Origin: Lithobates sylvaticus
Taxonomy: Eukaryota > Chordata > Amphibia > Anura > Ranidae
Assembly (NCBI GenBank): GCA_028564925.1
Contig: CM053026.1
Span: forward strand, 642,173,967-642,237,966
Length of the DNA stretch: 64,000 nt
Direction: 5' to 3'
Shown: piece by piece, positions 12,411 through 24,009 of the stretch
Position numbering within the stretch: the stretch's first letter is position 1
Layout of the letters: each line of letters opens with the position of its first letter
Position numbers and translations under genes: made by a program
Notes under the pieces: generated by a model
The model's input: the letters and a program-made list of their open reading frames with translations, nothing else
The model's database searches: none
Told to the model about the DNA's origin: nothing

Positions 12411-13809
12411 GCACTACTTCTGTGGGATTTGTAACGATTTGATATGATTTCAGCACTACTTTAGCACTACTTTTGTGAGATTTGTAATGATTTGATAGGA
12501 CTTCCATGCCCATGTCACAGGGAGGAACAGTGATGTTATGAACAACAGTTTACCTAGCAAAGGGTTAATATTTAACTTCTTTCAGGCTCAAGAAAGAGAT
12601 GCACCTCTAAGTGTAGCAATATTGTTATATTTAAGGAAGGTACAACATTTTGCAACTCACATAGTTGATAATTAAAACAGGCACATCTAAGTCTGCAGGC
12701 ATATGGGGTAAAGCTGTCCACATAGACTGTCCTCTGCATTGCTGGCTCTCACCGCTGTCAGTCTGGATTCATGACTGGAAAGAATACTCTGCAGTAGAGC
12801 TATCAAAAAGCGAAGCTTGAAGCCCTTGTGGAGCGCAGTGCGGAAGGGATGATGTCGATGTCAATGGCGGTGCAGAGGACGGTCTATGTCAGGCATGTTC
12901 CAATTTAAAACGGCCCGCCTGGTAATTTGGACATGTATATCTTTTGTGGTCCCCAACAAATCCCAGAGTGCCGGACAGGGAGGGGACAGAGAGGGGACAG
13001 GACAAGTGCCGTACATACAGGAGAATCTCCTGTTTACACATTGGCCTCTGTAATAGGAAGTCCTGTCTCCTGCGCTGCCATTGGACGACTGTTCTGTCCA
13101 TCATAGGAGGCGGGACTTTGTATTAAAGAGTCCGCCGAGAAAACAGATTCTCCTGTATGTAATGTGTTGGCGCTCATCCCGCCCCCTCCCTGTCCCCTCA
13201 GAGGCTGCAGATGGGCATGGCTCAGGCTGCACCGATGGCAATGGTGAGTCTGCATTAATGTCAATGTTGAGTCTGCAATCATGGCAATGGGGGTGCTGCA
13301 TTCATGGCAATGGGGGTGCTGCATTCATGGCAAGGGTAAGGCTGCATTCATAGCAATGGTGGGGCTGCATTCATGGCAATGCTGGGGCTGCATTCATGGC
13401 AATGGTGTGGCTGCATTCATGGCAACAGTGGGGCTGCATTCATGGCAATGAGGGTGCTGCATTCATGTCAATGGGGGTGCTGCATTCATGGCAATGGCGG
13501 TGCTAAAATCATGGCAATGGCAGTGCTACGTTCATGGCAATGCAGGTGCTGCATTTATGGCAATGCGGGTGCTGAATTCATATCAATGGTGAGACTGCAT
13601 TCATGTCAATGGTGAGGCTGCATTCATGGCAATGGTGGGGCTGCATTCATGGAAATGGTGGGGCTGCTTTCATGGAAATGGTGGGGCTGCATTCATGGCA
13701 ATGGTGGGGCTGCATTCATGGCAATTGTGATGCTGCATTCATGGCAATGGTGGGGCTGCATTCATGGCAATGGTGAGTCTGCATTCATGGCAATGGGGGT
13801 GCTGCATTC

Positions 13810-14248
13810 TGTCAGAAACCATGAATCAGACTGAGACAGAAGTACAGTTAAATCACACTTGTTTATTAATAATAATAATAATAATAATAATAAAAAGGTA
13901 AACAGAGTAAACATAGTCAAAACATAGCCAGAGTTCAGGAACCAGAACGGACAGTCAGACAATCCAAAATGTCAGGAAACCAGAGATGAGCGTAATAGAA
14001 CAGCAAGCAGGATCTGGAGCCAGAAGGAATTTCAGCCAAGCAAGTCTTTAACAGGAACACAGGAGAGTGTCTCTAGAGATGTGACCAAGGCGAAGGCAGA
14101 GATCATCTGGGCTGGACGGCTTAAGTAGGCAGGACTGACGAGCAGGATATCATCAACAGGTGAGTCACTGTGGAGAGAAAGGAGCTGGAAATTAGCTGAC
14201 AACTGAGCGGCCAGCTTTGAGAAGGAAGGGTTAAGCCCAGCCCTGACA
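13810..14248 (-). mobile_element. Solo LTR (LTR retroelement fossil)
   Basis: A 439-bp segment bounded by TG...CA (TGTCAG at the left, CTGACA at the right) sits inside the minisatellite. It is flanked by a 5-bp duplication, CATTC, at 13805-13809 and 14249-14253. The duplication size and TG/CA ends fit a solo LTR of a Gypsy- or ERV-type element. An AATAAA-like signal and an AAT microsatellite (13866-13893) suggest the LTR reads on the minus strand. No internal region remains, and the family is not assigned. Confidence 0.7.
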
Positions 14249-14536
14249 CATTCATGGCAATGGTGAGGCTGCATTCATGGCAATGGTGAGGCTGCATTCA
14301 TGTCAATGGGGGTGGTGCATTCATGGCAATGGGCGTGCTGCATTCATGGCAATGGGGGTGCTGCATTCATGGCAATGGTAAGTCTGCATTCACGGCAATG
14401 GTGAGTCTGCATTCATGGCAATGGTGAGTCTGCATTCAGGCAATGGTGAGGTTGCATTTATTGGAAATGGTGAATCTGTAATCATGGCAATGGTGAGGCT
14501 GCATTCTTGGCAATGGCGAGGCTGCATTCATGGCAA

Positions 14537-16225
14537 TGGTTACATAGTTACATAGTTACATAGTAGGTGAGGTTTAAAAAAGAAAAAAGTTCATCAAGCC
14601 CAACCTATGTGTGTGACTATATGTCAGTGTTACATTGTATAACCCTGTATGTTGTGGTCGTTCAGGTGCTTATCTAATAGTTTCTTGAAACTATCGATGC
14701 CCCCCTTGCCGCTCTTACAGTAAAGAACCCTCTATGTAGTTTAAGGTTAAACCTCTTTTCTTCTAATTTTAATGAGTGGCCACAAGTCTTGTTAAACTCC
14801 CTTACGTGAAAAAGTTTTATCCCTATTGGGAGGTTACCAGTACAGTATTTGTAAATTGAAATCATATCCCCTCTCAAGCGTCTCTTCTCCAGAGAGAATA
14901 AGTTCAGTGCTCGCAACCTTTCCTCATAACTGATATCCTCCAGACCGTTTATTAGCTTTGTTGCCCTTCTTTGTACTCGCTCCATTTCCAGTACATCCTT
15001 CCTGAGGACTGGTGCCCAGAACTGGACAGCATAATCTAGCTGCGGCTGGACCAGAGTCTTGAGAATTAACGTTTTATCTCTGGAATGAATCCCATTTTTA
15101 ATGCATGCCAATATTCTGTTTGCTTTGTTAGCAGCAGCTTGGCATTGCATGCCATTGCTGAGCCTATCATCTACTAGGACCCCCAGGTCCTTTTCCATCC
15201 TAGATTCCCCCAGAGGTTCTACCCCCCAGTGTATAGATTGCATTCATATTTTTGACACCCAAATGCATTATTTTAAATTTTTCTACATTAAACCTCATTT
15301 GCCATGTAGTTGCCCATCCCATTAATTTGTTCAGATCTTTTTGCAAGGTTTCCACATCCTGCGGAGAAGTTATTGCCCTGCTTAGCTTAGTATTGTCCGC
15401 CAATACAGAGATTGAACTGTTTACTCCATCCTCCAGGTCATTTATGAACAAATTAAACAGGATTGGTCCCAGCACAGAACCATGGGGGACCCCACTACCC
15501 ACCCCTGACCATTCCGAGTACTCCCCATTTATCACCACACTCTGAACTCGCCCTTGTAGCAAGTTTTCTATCCATGTACTTACCCTATGGTCCATGCCAA
15601 CGGACCTTATTTTGTACAGTAAATGTTTATGGGGAACTGTGTCAAATGCTTTTTCAAAATCCAGATACACCACGTCTACCGGCCTTCCTTTATCTGGATG
15701 GCAACTCACCTCCTCATAGAAGGTTAATAGATTGGTTTGGCAAGAACAATTCTTCATGAATCCATGCTGATTACTGCTAATGATACCATTCTCATTACTA
15801 AAATCTTGTATATAGTCCCTTATCATACCCCCCAAGAGTTTACATACTATTAATGTTAGGCTAACTGGTCTGCAATTCCCAGGGATGTATTTTGAGCCTT
15901 TTTTAAATATCGGTGCTACATTGGCTTTTCTCCAATCAGCTGGTACCATTCCAGTCAGTAGGCTGTCAGTAAAAATTAGGAACAATGGTCTGGCAATTAC
16001 TTGACTGAGTTCCCTAAGTACTCTCGGGTGCAAGCCATCTGGTCCCGGTGATTTTTTAATGTAAAGTTTCCCAAGTCTAATTTTAATTCTGTCTTTGGTT
16101 AACCATTGAGGTGCTTCCTGTGATGTGTCATGAGGCTAAACACTGCAGTTTTGGTTACTGAAGCCCCCCGATTCCCTCGTAAAGACTGAGGAGAAGAATA
16201 AATTCAATACCTTCGCCATCTCCCC
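14537..16225 (-). mobile_element. CR1-clade LINE, 5'-truncated
   Basis: A minus-strand LINE whose 3' end at 14541 is a short run of the 8-mer ACTATGTA, as expected for CR1 tails. Its coding part (14674-16033) is a CR1-type reverse transcriptase. It lies in the 23-bp minisatellite, with ATGGCAATGG-type repeat on the left and ATGGCGAGTCTGC on the right, so no independent target duplication can be separated from the repeat. The endonuclease domain is missing through 5' truncation. Confidence 0.85.
14674..16033 (-). pseudogene. CR1 LINE ORF2 fragment (reverse transcriptase)
   Basis: Two overlapping minus-strand frames (15200-16033 and 14674-15243) encode consecutive parts of a CR1 ORF2. The first shows ADWRKANVAPIFKKGSK, then YLDFEKAFDTVPHK (RT motif A) and GVPHGSVLGPILFNLFINDL (motif B). 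The second carries KDLGVLVDDRL, RVQRRATKLINGL and SLEKRRLRGDMISIYKY, the usual C-terminal thumb/connection region. In motif C the expected FADD is LADN, so the second catalytic aspartate is lost, and motif B has PHG where PQG is usual. A frameshift lies near 15200-15240. This would have reverse-transcribed LINE RNA at the target site; this copy is inactive. Confidence 0.88.
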
Positions 16226-17001
16226 ATGGCGAGTCTGCATTCATGGCAATGGTGGGGCTGCATTCATGTTAACGGTGGGGCTGCATTCATGGCAATGGTG
16301 AAGCTGCATTCATGGCAATGGTGGAGCTGCATTCATGGCACTTGTGAGGCTGCAGATGGGCACTGATTAGGCTGCATCGATGGACACTTACCCTTATTTT
16401 GCTTCACAGTTCTTTATTTAAAATTTAAGTTTTCTCCTGAAATTTCCCTCTTAAATTGAAGGTGCATGTTATATGCCGATAAATACGGTATATCCAAATA
16501 ACATGCCCAAGTTCATCTCTTCACCACACACAGCCACAAGAGGCAAGAGAATTCTTGTTGGGCAGTGTATTAGTGCTCGGTCAAACACACTTAGACCGAA
16601 TTTTTATTTTTCAAAGAATGTCAGGCAAAATGGTCGACCCTCGCGCATGTTCAATACATTAAATATGTGCCTATGTGGACACCTTGACCCTGGGTGCCTG
16701 CATACTTTGATGTGGATGTTTTAAATTTAAACATCAACCATGTGAGTTGGTAAATGTTGTACCTTCATTAAATGTAACCATAATGATACACTTAGAGGCA
16801 ACTCTCATCTCTGTAGCTCCTGCTGGATTCTGCTTTATGCAGTCCCTATTGACAATTTAGTTTTTTTCTGTTTTGGCTGTGGAATGAATCATCTGAGTTT
16901 TTATTGTTTCTTATGGTGAAATTCGCTTTAACATATGAGTGCTTTGGATTACAAGCACGTTTCCGGAACAAATTATGCTCGCAATCCAAGGTTTTACTGT
17001 A

Positions 17002-17373
17002 TTATGAATCGAGTCCAGAATCTGTCTCATAATTTACCCCACTGTTTTTGTGTTTTACTGCCTCGCTGTGTACCATAACAGATTAATATCCTGCTCTGGT
17101 GGAGTTTCTGGCCCTCACAACCAACCTCCCAGCACTGCTTTCAACTATGTTCTTGTATTTTTACTTTTGTTACTAACAACAAATCTTACTGTTAAACCAT
17201 GTACTGTTGTACAGACAATAGAGTACATCCAGGCCTGATCTGTCACTTGAGTCCTAAAAGCACCTGCATACTGGTCCATGCGTATAAAGCATACATGAAG
17301 GGTGGTGGGTGCATCAGCAGCCATATTAATTCTTTTTTTTTTTTTGTCATTTGCATTTTCGCTGAGGAGACTA
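17002..17373. other. Intergenic DNA, no gene seen
   Basis: No repeat or coding signal recognised beyond a poly-T tract at 17332-17345. Confidence 0.4.
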
Positions 17374-17548
17374 GGGTTTATTTACTAAAAACTGGAGAGT
17401 GCAAAATCTGGTGTAGCTCTGCACAGAAACCAATCAGCTTCCAGGTTTTCAGTCAAAACATAATTGAACTAGCTGAACGTAGAAGCTGATTGGCTACTAT
17501 GCACAGCTGCAGATTTTGCACTCTCCAGTTTTAGTAAATCAATCCCCC
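17374..17548. mobile_element. Intact palindromic MITE, 175 bp
   Basis: Nearly the whole element is an inverted repeat. The left arm begins GGGTTTATTTACTAAAAACT and GGAGAGTGCAAAATCTG; the right arm ends GCACTCTCCAGTTTTAGTAAA then TCAATCCCCC-like sequence. The centre carries paired CCAATCAGCTTC and GAAGCTGATTGG motifs. It is the uninterrupted form of the elements at 7151-9037 and 9758-10362. Confidence 0.8.
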
Positions 17549-18107
17549 TATGTCCATGGCTGTTTAGGCATTGCTGTTTTCCAATTTAGATAAAAATTGG
17601 AAAGAATTATTGTCATTCTCATAGCTTCCAGAGGGGCATAGTATGCTGACCCAGGTTGTCTGTTAGCCGATGCACCATGGTGTTTGCTAGATCTTCCAGA
17701 CCTTCTCCCACAGTGTTTAGTGTTGCACTCTGCTTCACTGTTTCTTCTTAAATATCCTGTCTGTTGAGGTAGAGGACTGGCAGAGTCCATCATCCTAGTA
17801 ATGCTCTAGGCTTGGAAGGGACTAACACGCCACAGTGAATTTCTCTGTAACTTTATTGGTAAGTTTAGTGAGAAGCTGAACCAGACTAAGAAAGATGTAA
17901 CAATGACAAGCATCCTTTTAGCTTCTGAATGATTATGGATCAGTCCCCTTTTTTGAGGCTCTGCCCACTCACCCCTGGAACCACCAATATGGCTTGTGTT
18001 TAAATGTACTGAAGGGCTCTACCTGGACTTTAGGTTTTGCCAGAGCCCTTTGGCACATCTACTCATGAGCAGGACATTTCCTGCGCATGCGAAAAAACAG
18101 CAAGATT
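17549..18107. other. Intergenic DNA, no gene seen
   Basis: Short uninformative frames only; no named repeat. Confidence 0.35.
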
Positions 18108-18513
18108 TTAAAGTGATTGTAAACGGTCAAATTGTAAAACAACCCATTCAGTTTGAAATAGAAATGAAAGGCAAAACATTTTTGTATAGATACACAAAAA
18201 AACATTATAAATACCTTTTTTTTATAAATGATTCCATATTCTCGTTCTCAGCTGCATAAGAGCTGGGGGGAGGAGAAGCAGCAGTAAACTGAGCTTCCCA
18301 GAAGGGGTGTGTCAGGACAAGCCTGATTATTGAAGGAGGGCACACTGAGTTCCCAGCATAGCTAGAGAATGGACCACAGTGTGTTCTCCTGCTTAGTGTG
18401 GTCAGTTTTTAAAAGGAAGCAATACAACAAAAACAGGAAGCGCTCTCATTCCCGTACATGGTAACGCAGGCACATATCGGGAATATTACATTTTGGGGTA
18501 ACAAACGCTTTAA
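18108..18513. mobile_element. TTAA MITE, AAGTGGTTGTAAACCC family
   Basis: The left end TTAAAGTGATTGTAAACGG and the right end AACAAACGCTTTAA form the family's terminal inverted repeat, with TTAA at both edges. The interior includes GAGCTGGGGGGAGGAGAAGC. No coding content. Confidence 0.65.
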
Positions 18514-18805
18514 GCTTTCCATAATAGCTGTCTTTGTGCATGTGTAGGGAAAGCTATGCATGTACAAATGTGCTACAGAAATCTGCATGTGTGCATAGGA
18601 ACCACAGGGCTCAGCAGGACCCAAAGCCCTTTTATGCACATGCAGAATCCTGAAGGATTTGGGAAGGGAAGGGACTGGGACACAAATGTCATTCTGACCT
18701 GCTTTTCAGCACAAAAATCTCTTAAATGTAAAAAAAAAAATAAAAAAAATACAAGGAATCATATACAATTGTGAGAGAGGGAGGGGGAAGGAGATAGGAC
18801 ACTGT

Positions 18806-19089
18806 GAAACCTAGTTTAGTTTAGGGTGAAGGTCAGCTATAAATTATGTAAATAAGTACATACAGTGTGTCTGAATGGACACAGATGGCCGTGACTCGGC
18901 TCGGGGTGCCCCCATAACAAGCTGCTTGCTGTGGGGGCACTGAGCAGGAGGGAGGTGTCAGTATCACAGAAGAGGGATCCGAGATGAGGAGGATCCAGGC
19001 TGCTCTGTGTAAATCCACTGCAACAGAGCAGGCAAGTATAACATGTTTATTATTTTTAAAGCAAAAATAAGGCTTTACAATCACTTTAA
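18806..19089. mobile_element. TTAA MITE fragment, AAGTGGTTGTAAACCC family
   Basis: The right end GGCTTTACAATCACTTTAA is clear, with TTAA at 19086-19089. The interior block GCTGCTTGCTGTGGGGGCAC followed by GCTGCTCTGTGTAAAT matches 9890-10010 in inverted orientation. The left end is ill-defined. Confidence 0.6.
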
Positions 19090-20575
19090 CATTTCAGATC
19101 TAATAGTACTTTGTGCATATGTCAATGAATCTCAATGCCTGCTGATATGCTGGATCTGCCACTGAAATGGTACATTAGTCATTAAGGAACATCTTATCCC
19201 ATATAATCTGATGCTGTTTATTCTGTCCTGGAGTCTTGAAAATCAATAAGATAACATAACATGGAATTGTTAGTTTGTCATTACAATCATGCAGTGTAGG
19301 CTGCTATTTAATGAACTTCGTGCATAAGCAGAAGCTACAGTAAAAAATTGCGGACAGAGAAAAATAATGCTCAGTAAAAGCCTTGTGATTCCTCATAACA
19401 AGTATTGTAATAGCCTATGCATAGCTGCTGTTAGACTGATTGGAAAACAATAAAAAGTGCTCTTCTGACACAGATCAAGACACGCAACTGCAAATTGCAC
19501 AAATCAGTTCACAAAATCTCTACCTGTTAGCAGAGAAACACACAAAATAAATGCCTTTTTCTGCTCATATGGATAATAATGGAAAATAATGTAGAACTGT
19601 TCTCTAAGCAGCAATTAAAACACTTTTAAAGGATAATGTCATCCCTAAAAACATTAAAATGATTCTTGCCACCGTTAAACATTTTCTGTGATATGAGTTT
19701 ATCGAGTGTCATTAAAGGCAAGAGAAAATGGTGCTGAAAGCGATCACATCAGTTCAAGCTGATTTTTATGGTGTTCACCCTGCCTACTTTTAACAGGTGA
19801 AAAAATGGTGTTCAGCCAAGTCTAGGATAATTCTGACGTTCTGCAAAAACACGTAACAAACAGTGTGATACACTTCATAGACCTGTATGTAGAATATAAT
19901 TCTATCACTAGAGGTAAAAACATGTTTAACCCTAGAAGCAGAAGCCTTACGCTAAAATGCTACACACTAAAATGTATTTAATGTGAAATGAAAAGACTCT
20001 GCAGTGTAAGCAGAAATCGTCATTATACTGTTTTAAAGGGTATGTCGTCATTAAAAAATGTATTACCTTATTTAGGTGCAAATTAGCATGTGGGAAACAG
20101 ACAAATACTGTATATCTTTAGCAATTTTTAAATGTTATTTCTTGACAACCATTTATGATAACATCTGTTGCAGTAATTAGCTTTTGATGAATCGCTGATT
20201 GTGTCACTATAATTATGAAAGTATCTAATGTACATGAAAGTACCCATTGTTTGGAAAAGTATAATTTTGACATCTTAATTTACAAAGCTGGAATCAAAGC
20301 ACCTCTTCAAATAAAGATTTACATCAAAAATAAGGTCTTCTGTGCAGCCAAAAGACAAAACCTGGAATTCTTAACGAATGGCACAGATAGATTTTGTGAA
20401 AGTGTCTCGCATGCCTTCCAAAAGGGGTGCAGCGTGTGCCAATTTCACATACCCATACATGTCTAGAAATAGAAATAATTTTTTTTTTGCATTGGTACAA
20501 GTTCCCCATGGCTATGTCCAATTCTCCATGCTTTTTTCTTTCACAGACCCTAAGTTTTAAGGTTTTTAGGTTTTA
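19090..20575. other. Intergenic DNA, no gene seen
   Basis: AT-rich sequence of ordinary appearance, with no repeat terminus or coding domain recognised. Confidence 0.4.
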
Positions 20576-20579
20576 AAGT

Positions 20580-21432
20580 GTTAGAACTGTTTTTCAAGGT
20601 TCACATCCCCCTTCTCCTGAGTATGGGAATACCACATGTGTAAGACTTTTTGGGAGCCTAGCCGCGTACAGGCCCCCGAAAACCAAGCAACGCCTTCAGG
20701 ATTTCTAAGGGTGGAAATTTTAAATTTCACTCCTCACTACCTATCACAGGCCATAAAAAAATGTAACACAACCCACCCCCCCCCCCAAATGACCCCATTT
20801 TAGAAAGCAGACACCCCATGCTATTTGCTGAGAGGCATGTTGAATCCATGGAATATTTTATATTTTGCCACAAGTTGCGGGAATATGACAAACTTTTTTT
20901 TTTTGTTGCACAAAGTTGTCACTAAATGATATATTGCTCAAACATGCCATAGGCATATGTTAAATTTCACCCCAAAATACATTCCTCTGCTTCTCCTGAG
21001 TACGGGGATACCACATGTGTGAGACTTTTTGGAAGCCTAGCCGTGTACAGGATTTTTTTAAAATTTTTTATTTTATTTATTTTTTTACACAAAGTTGTCA
21101 CTATATGATGCATTGTTCAAACATGGCATGGTTATATGTGGGATTACACACCAAAATACATTCTGCTGCTTTTTATGAGTATGGGGATACCAGGAGAAGC
21201 AGCAGAATGTATTTTGGGGTGTAATTCCACATATGCCAATTGCATGTTTGAGCAATATATCATTTAGTGACAACTTTGTGCAAAAAAAAAAAAGTTTGTC
21301 ATTTTCCCGAAACGTGTGGCAAAATATAAAATATTCCATGGACTCAACATGCCTATCAGCAAATAGCTTTGGGTGTCTACTTTCCAAAAAGGGTCATTTG
21401 GGGGGCTTTTGAACTGTCACACATCACCCACT
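20580..21432. repeat. Frog repeat with 190-bp inverted arms
   Basis: The segment contains two copies of GGGATACCACATGTGTGAGA-like sequence (near 20625 and 21003). The arm at 20808-20998 is repeated in inverted orientation at 21191-21378: TGCTCAAACATGCC and CAAAGTTGTCACTAAATGAT on one side pair with CATTTAGTGACAACTTTG and GCATGTTTGAGCA on the other. A third partial copy of the arm lies at 21090-21190. It resembles a decayed piggyBac-associated frog repeat, but the ends are unclear. Confidence 0.6.
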
Positions 21433-21554
21433 CTTCTAACCACTTGAAGACAAAGCCCTTACTGACACTTTTTACTTACATGAACATTTTTTTTTTTTTG
21501 CTAGAAAATTACTTTGATCCCCCATATATTTTTTTAAAGCAAAGGCCCTACAGA

Positions 21555-22362
21555 TTAACCTCCTAGGCGGTATTCCCGAGTCTGGCTCGGGTTCAGTTTT
21601 TTCTACCAGGAGCGGTAACCCCGAGCCAGACTCGGGCTGCATTGCAGGATACAGGGGGAAGTTACTTACCTTATCCCCTGGATCCTGCGATGTCTCCCCG
21701 CTGTGTGAGCGAGCCGTCCGCTTGCTCGATTCACACAGTTCCCGAGTGCCGCTGATCTCCGTTCCCTGCGACGTTCCGACGCACGGGAGCGGAGATCGGC
21801 ACCAAATTCAAAAAAGTGTGAAAACACAACACACATACAGTACTGTAATCTTACAGATTACAGTACTGTATACAAAAAATACACATCCCCTTTGTCCCTA
21901 GTGGTCTGCCCAGTGCCCTGCATGTCATTTTATATAATAAAAAGTTTTTTTTCTGCCTGGAAACTGGAGATTGTCCATAGCAACCAAAAAGTGTCCCTTT
22001 ATGTCAAAAGTGGTTTTAGACCAGCTAGAAAACACAGATAAAAAATTAGAATCACAATTTATCATCAAACAATAAATTTAATGACAGCGACTATTCTGCA
22101 ACTAAGCAAATTTAAGTGTTTTTGATTTGATTACATTATTGAATCTTTTTCATATATATTTTTATTATTTTATAATTTATGATTTTGTGTTTCAAACTTT
22201 ATCATACCCGGGATGTCTACTAGACTCTGGTTTGGACAGATTTAAGTGAGTTATTCATAAGAATTACATGCCTACAATATAAAAACGCCAAATTTCCATG
22301 CAAAAAATTGTACCGCTTTCAGCACAAAATTCCAGCCAGAATCATACCGCCAGGGAGGTTAA
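21555..22362. mobile_element. TTAA MITE, CCTCC(C)TGGCGGTAT ends, 0.8 kb
   Basis: TTAA at 21555-21558 and 22359-22362 encloses inverted ends CCTCCTAGGCGGTATTCCCG and ATACCGCCAGGGAGG, 15 bp with two mismatches. The interior has a CpG-rich block with CCCGAGCCAGACTCGGG-type palindromes near 21580-21635, then AT-rich sequence. It interrupts the piggyBac element at a TTAA. No coding capacity. Confidence 0.85.
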
Positions 22363-24009
22363 AATGGTGGATGTTGCAATTTTTTTTTCACACAGTATTT
22401 GCGCAGTGATTTTTCAAACGCAATTTTTTGGGAAAAAAAACACTTGTTTTAATTTTAATGCACTAAAACAAACTATATTGCCCAAATGTTTGATGAAACC
22501 AAACACGACATGCGCACAAAAATTGCGCACAAACGTGCAGCGGCAACAAACTACATACATTTTTAAAAGCCTTTAAAATCATTTAAAATCCTTTACAGGT
22601 TACCACTTTAGATTTACAGAGGAGGTCTACTGCTAATATTACTGCCCTCGACCTGACCTTCGTGGTGATATGACACCAGACCAATGCTTGCATTCGCCTT
22701 TGCGCATGAGCACAGGGGGACAGGGGTGCTTTTTTTTAATTATTTATTTTGCTTTTTTATTTTATTTTTAAACTGTTCCTTTCATTTTAATTTTTTTTTA
22801 TCATTTTTATTGTTATCTCAGGGAATGTAAATTCCTATGATAGCAATAAGTAGTGACAGGTACTCTTTTTTGAAAGAATTGGGGGTCTATTAGACCCTAG
22901 ATCTCTCCTCTGCCCTCAAAGCATCTGACCAGACCAAGATCGGTGTGATAAAATGCTTTCCCAATGGCGCTGTTTATATCCGGCGAAACCTAAGTCATGA
23001 AATGCTTGTAGCTTCCAGTTTCTTAGGCCATAGAGATGATTTGAGCCATTCTGGTCTCCAATCAGCTCTATGGTCAGCTGGCGAAACCACCGGCTGCATT
23101 CTTGCTTTCCCTGTTGGGACAGGAGAGCCTGAGAAAACCATGGAAGACAGTGGGGGGGGGGGAACGTTCCCCCCACTGCTTGTAAAAGCAGTCTAGAGGC
23201 TAATTAGCCACTAGGATTGCTTTTACATGAAAGCCGACCGCTGGCTGAAAAGAATGATACCAAGATGATACCTAAACCTGCAGGCATCATTCTGGTATAA
23301 CCACTCAAACTCCAGCAACATACCAGTATCTTGCTGGTCCTTGTTAGGCATATATTGTAATGTTCTTTTTTTCATGCAACCTGTGGGCTGAACGAAAAAA
23401 AGAGATTGATCGGTGGATATGCCCACCATTAGAATCCCGCCCTTCATCCACCCACTTCTAATGATGGGCATACATGCACCATTTTTTTTAAAACTGTGGT
23501 GGTGAAATAACCTCCTACAGCACTGGAGTTGCTGATTTTCGTATCGTGAGAGCCAACGCTGTTGCTGTCAAGATGAATAAATCAGTGCTGCAGTTAAATT
23601 GCATACCTGAAAAGCAAACAATGGTAACGATAAAACATTAACTCAATAAAACAACTTGATTTCTTAACGCAATCTGTGCCTAAAAAATATATGCCGAAGC
23701 ATGGGGACAATCAATCCCTAATGTTAGGAGCAAATTGCTCCTCCAACCCTGCCCCTATGCTACGGCATATATGCTCTTTTTTTAACTGTGGTGGTGAAAT
23801 CACCTCCTTCGGTGATGGAGTCACAGCTGACGTATCGTGGGAGCAAATGCTGTTGCTGTCAGAATAAATAAAACCTGGGTGAAGCTGAATGGTGTACCTG
23901 CTAAGCAAATGATGGTTAACAATAAAACAAAGTAACATTACAGTATAACAGTAAGACATACCATACCTGCAAAGCAAATAAACATAGCAAAAATAAAACA
24001 TTACAGTTC

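Larger units (their letters stand above)
13238..16355. repeat. 23-bp minisatellite, interrupted twice
   Basis: Degenerate tandem copies of CTGCATTCATGGCAATGGTG plus GGG or similar occupy 13238-13809, 14249-14540 and 16227-16355. The unit is 23 bp. Apparent reading frames across it (repeats of SWQWGCCIHGNGG-type peptides) are by-products of the tandem unit. A solo LTR and a CR1 LINE landed inside the array, so the array predates both. Confidence 0.85.
11938..16999. mobile_element. Tc1/mariner-type element with nested insertions
   Basis: The left end CAGTAAAACCTTGGATTGC is repeated exactly in inverted orientation at 16981-16999, and a TA dinucleotide flanks both ends (11936-11937 and 17000-17001). 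The right end continues inward as GCTCGTAATCCAAAGC-like sequence, which I associate with Tigger/pogo-type terminal repeats. No transposase is seen. The ~5-kb interior is now mostly other repeats: a MITE, a 23-bp minisatellite, a solo LTR and a CR1 LINE. The block at 16440-16495 (TATGCCGATAAATACGGTA) resembles the end of another DNA transposon. Confidence 0.65.

Noticed and set aside
13081-13834. Gly/Trp/Cys-rich repeat protein
   Set aside because: The peptide period equals the 23-bp minisatellite read in shifting phases; there is no conserved frame and no start context.
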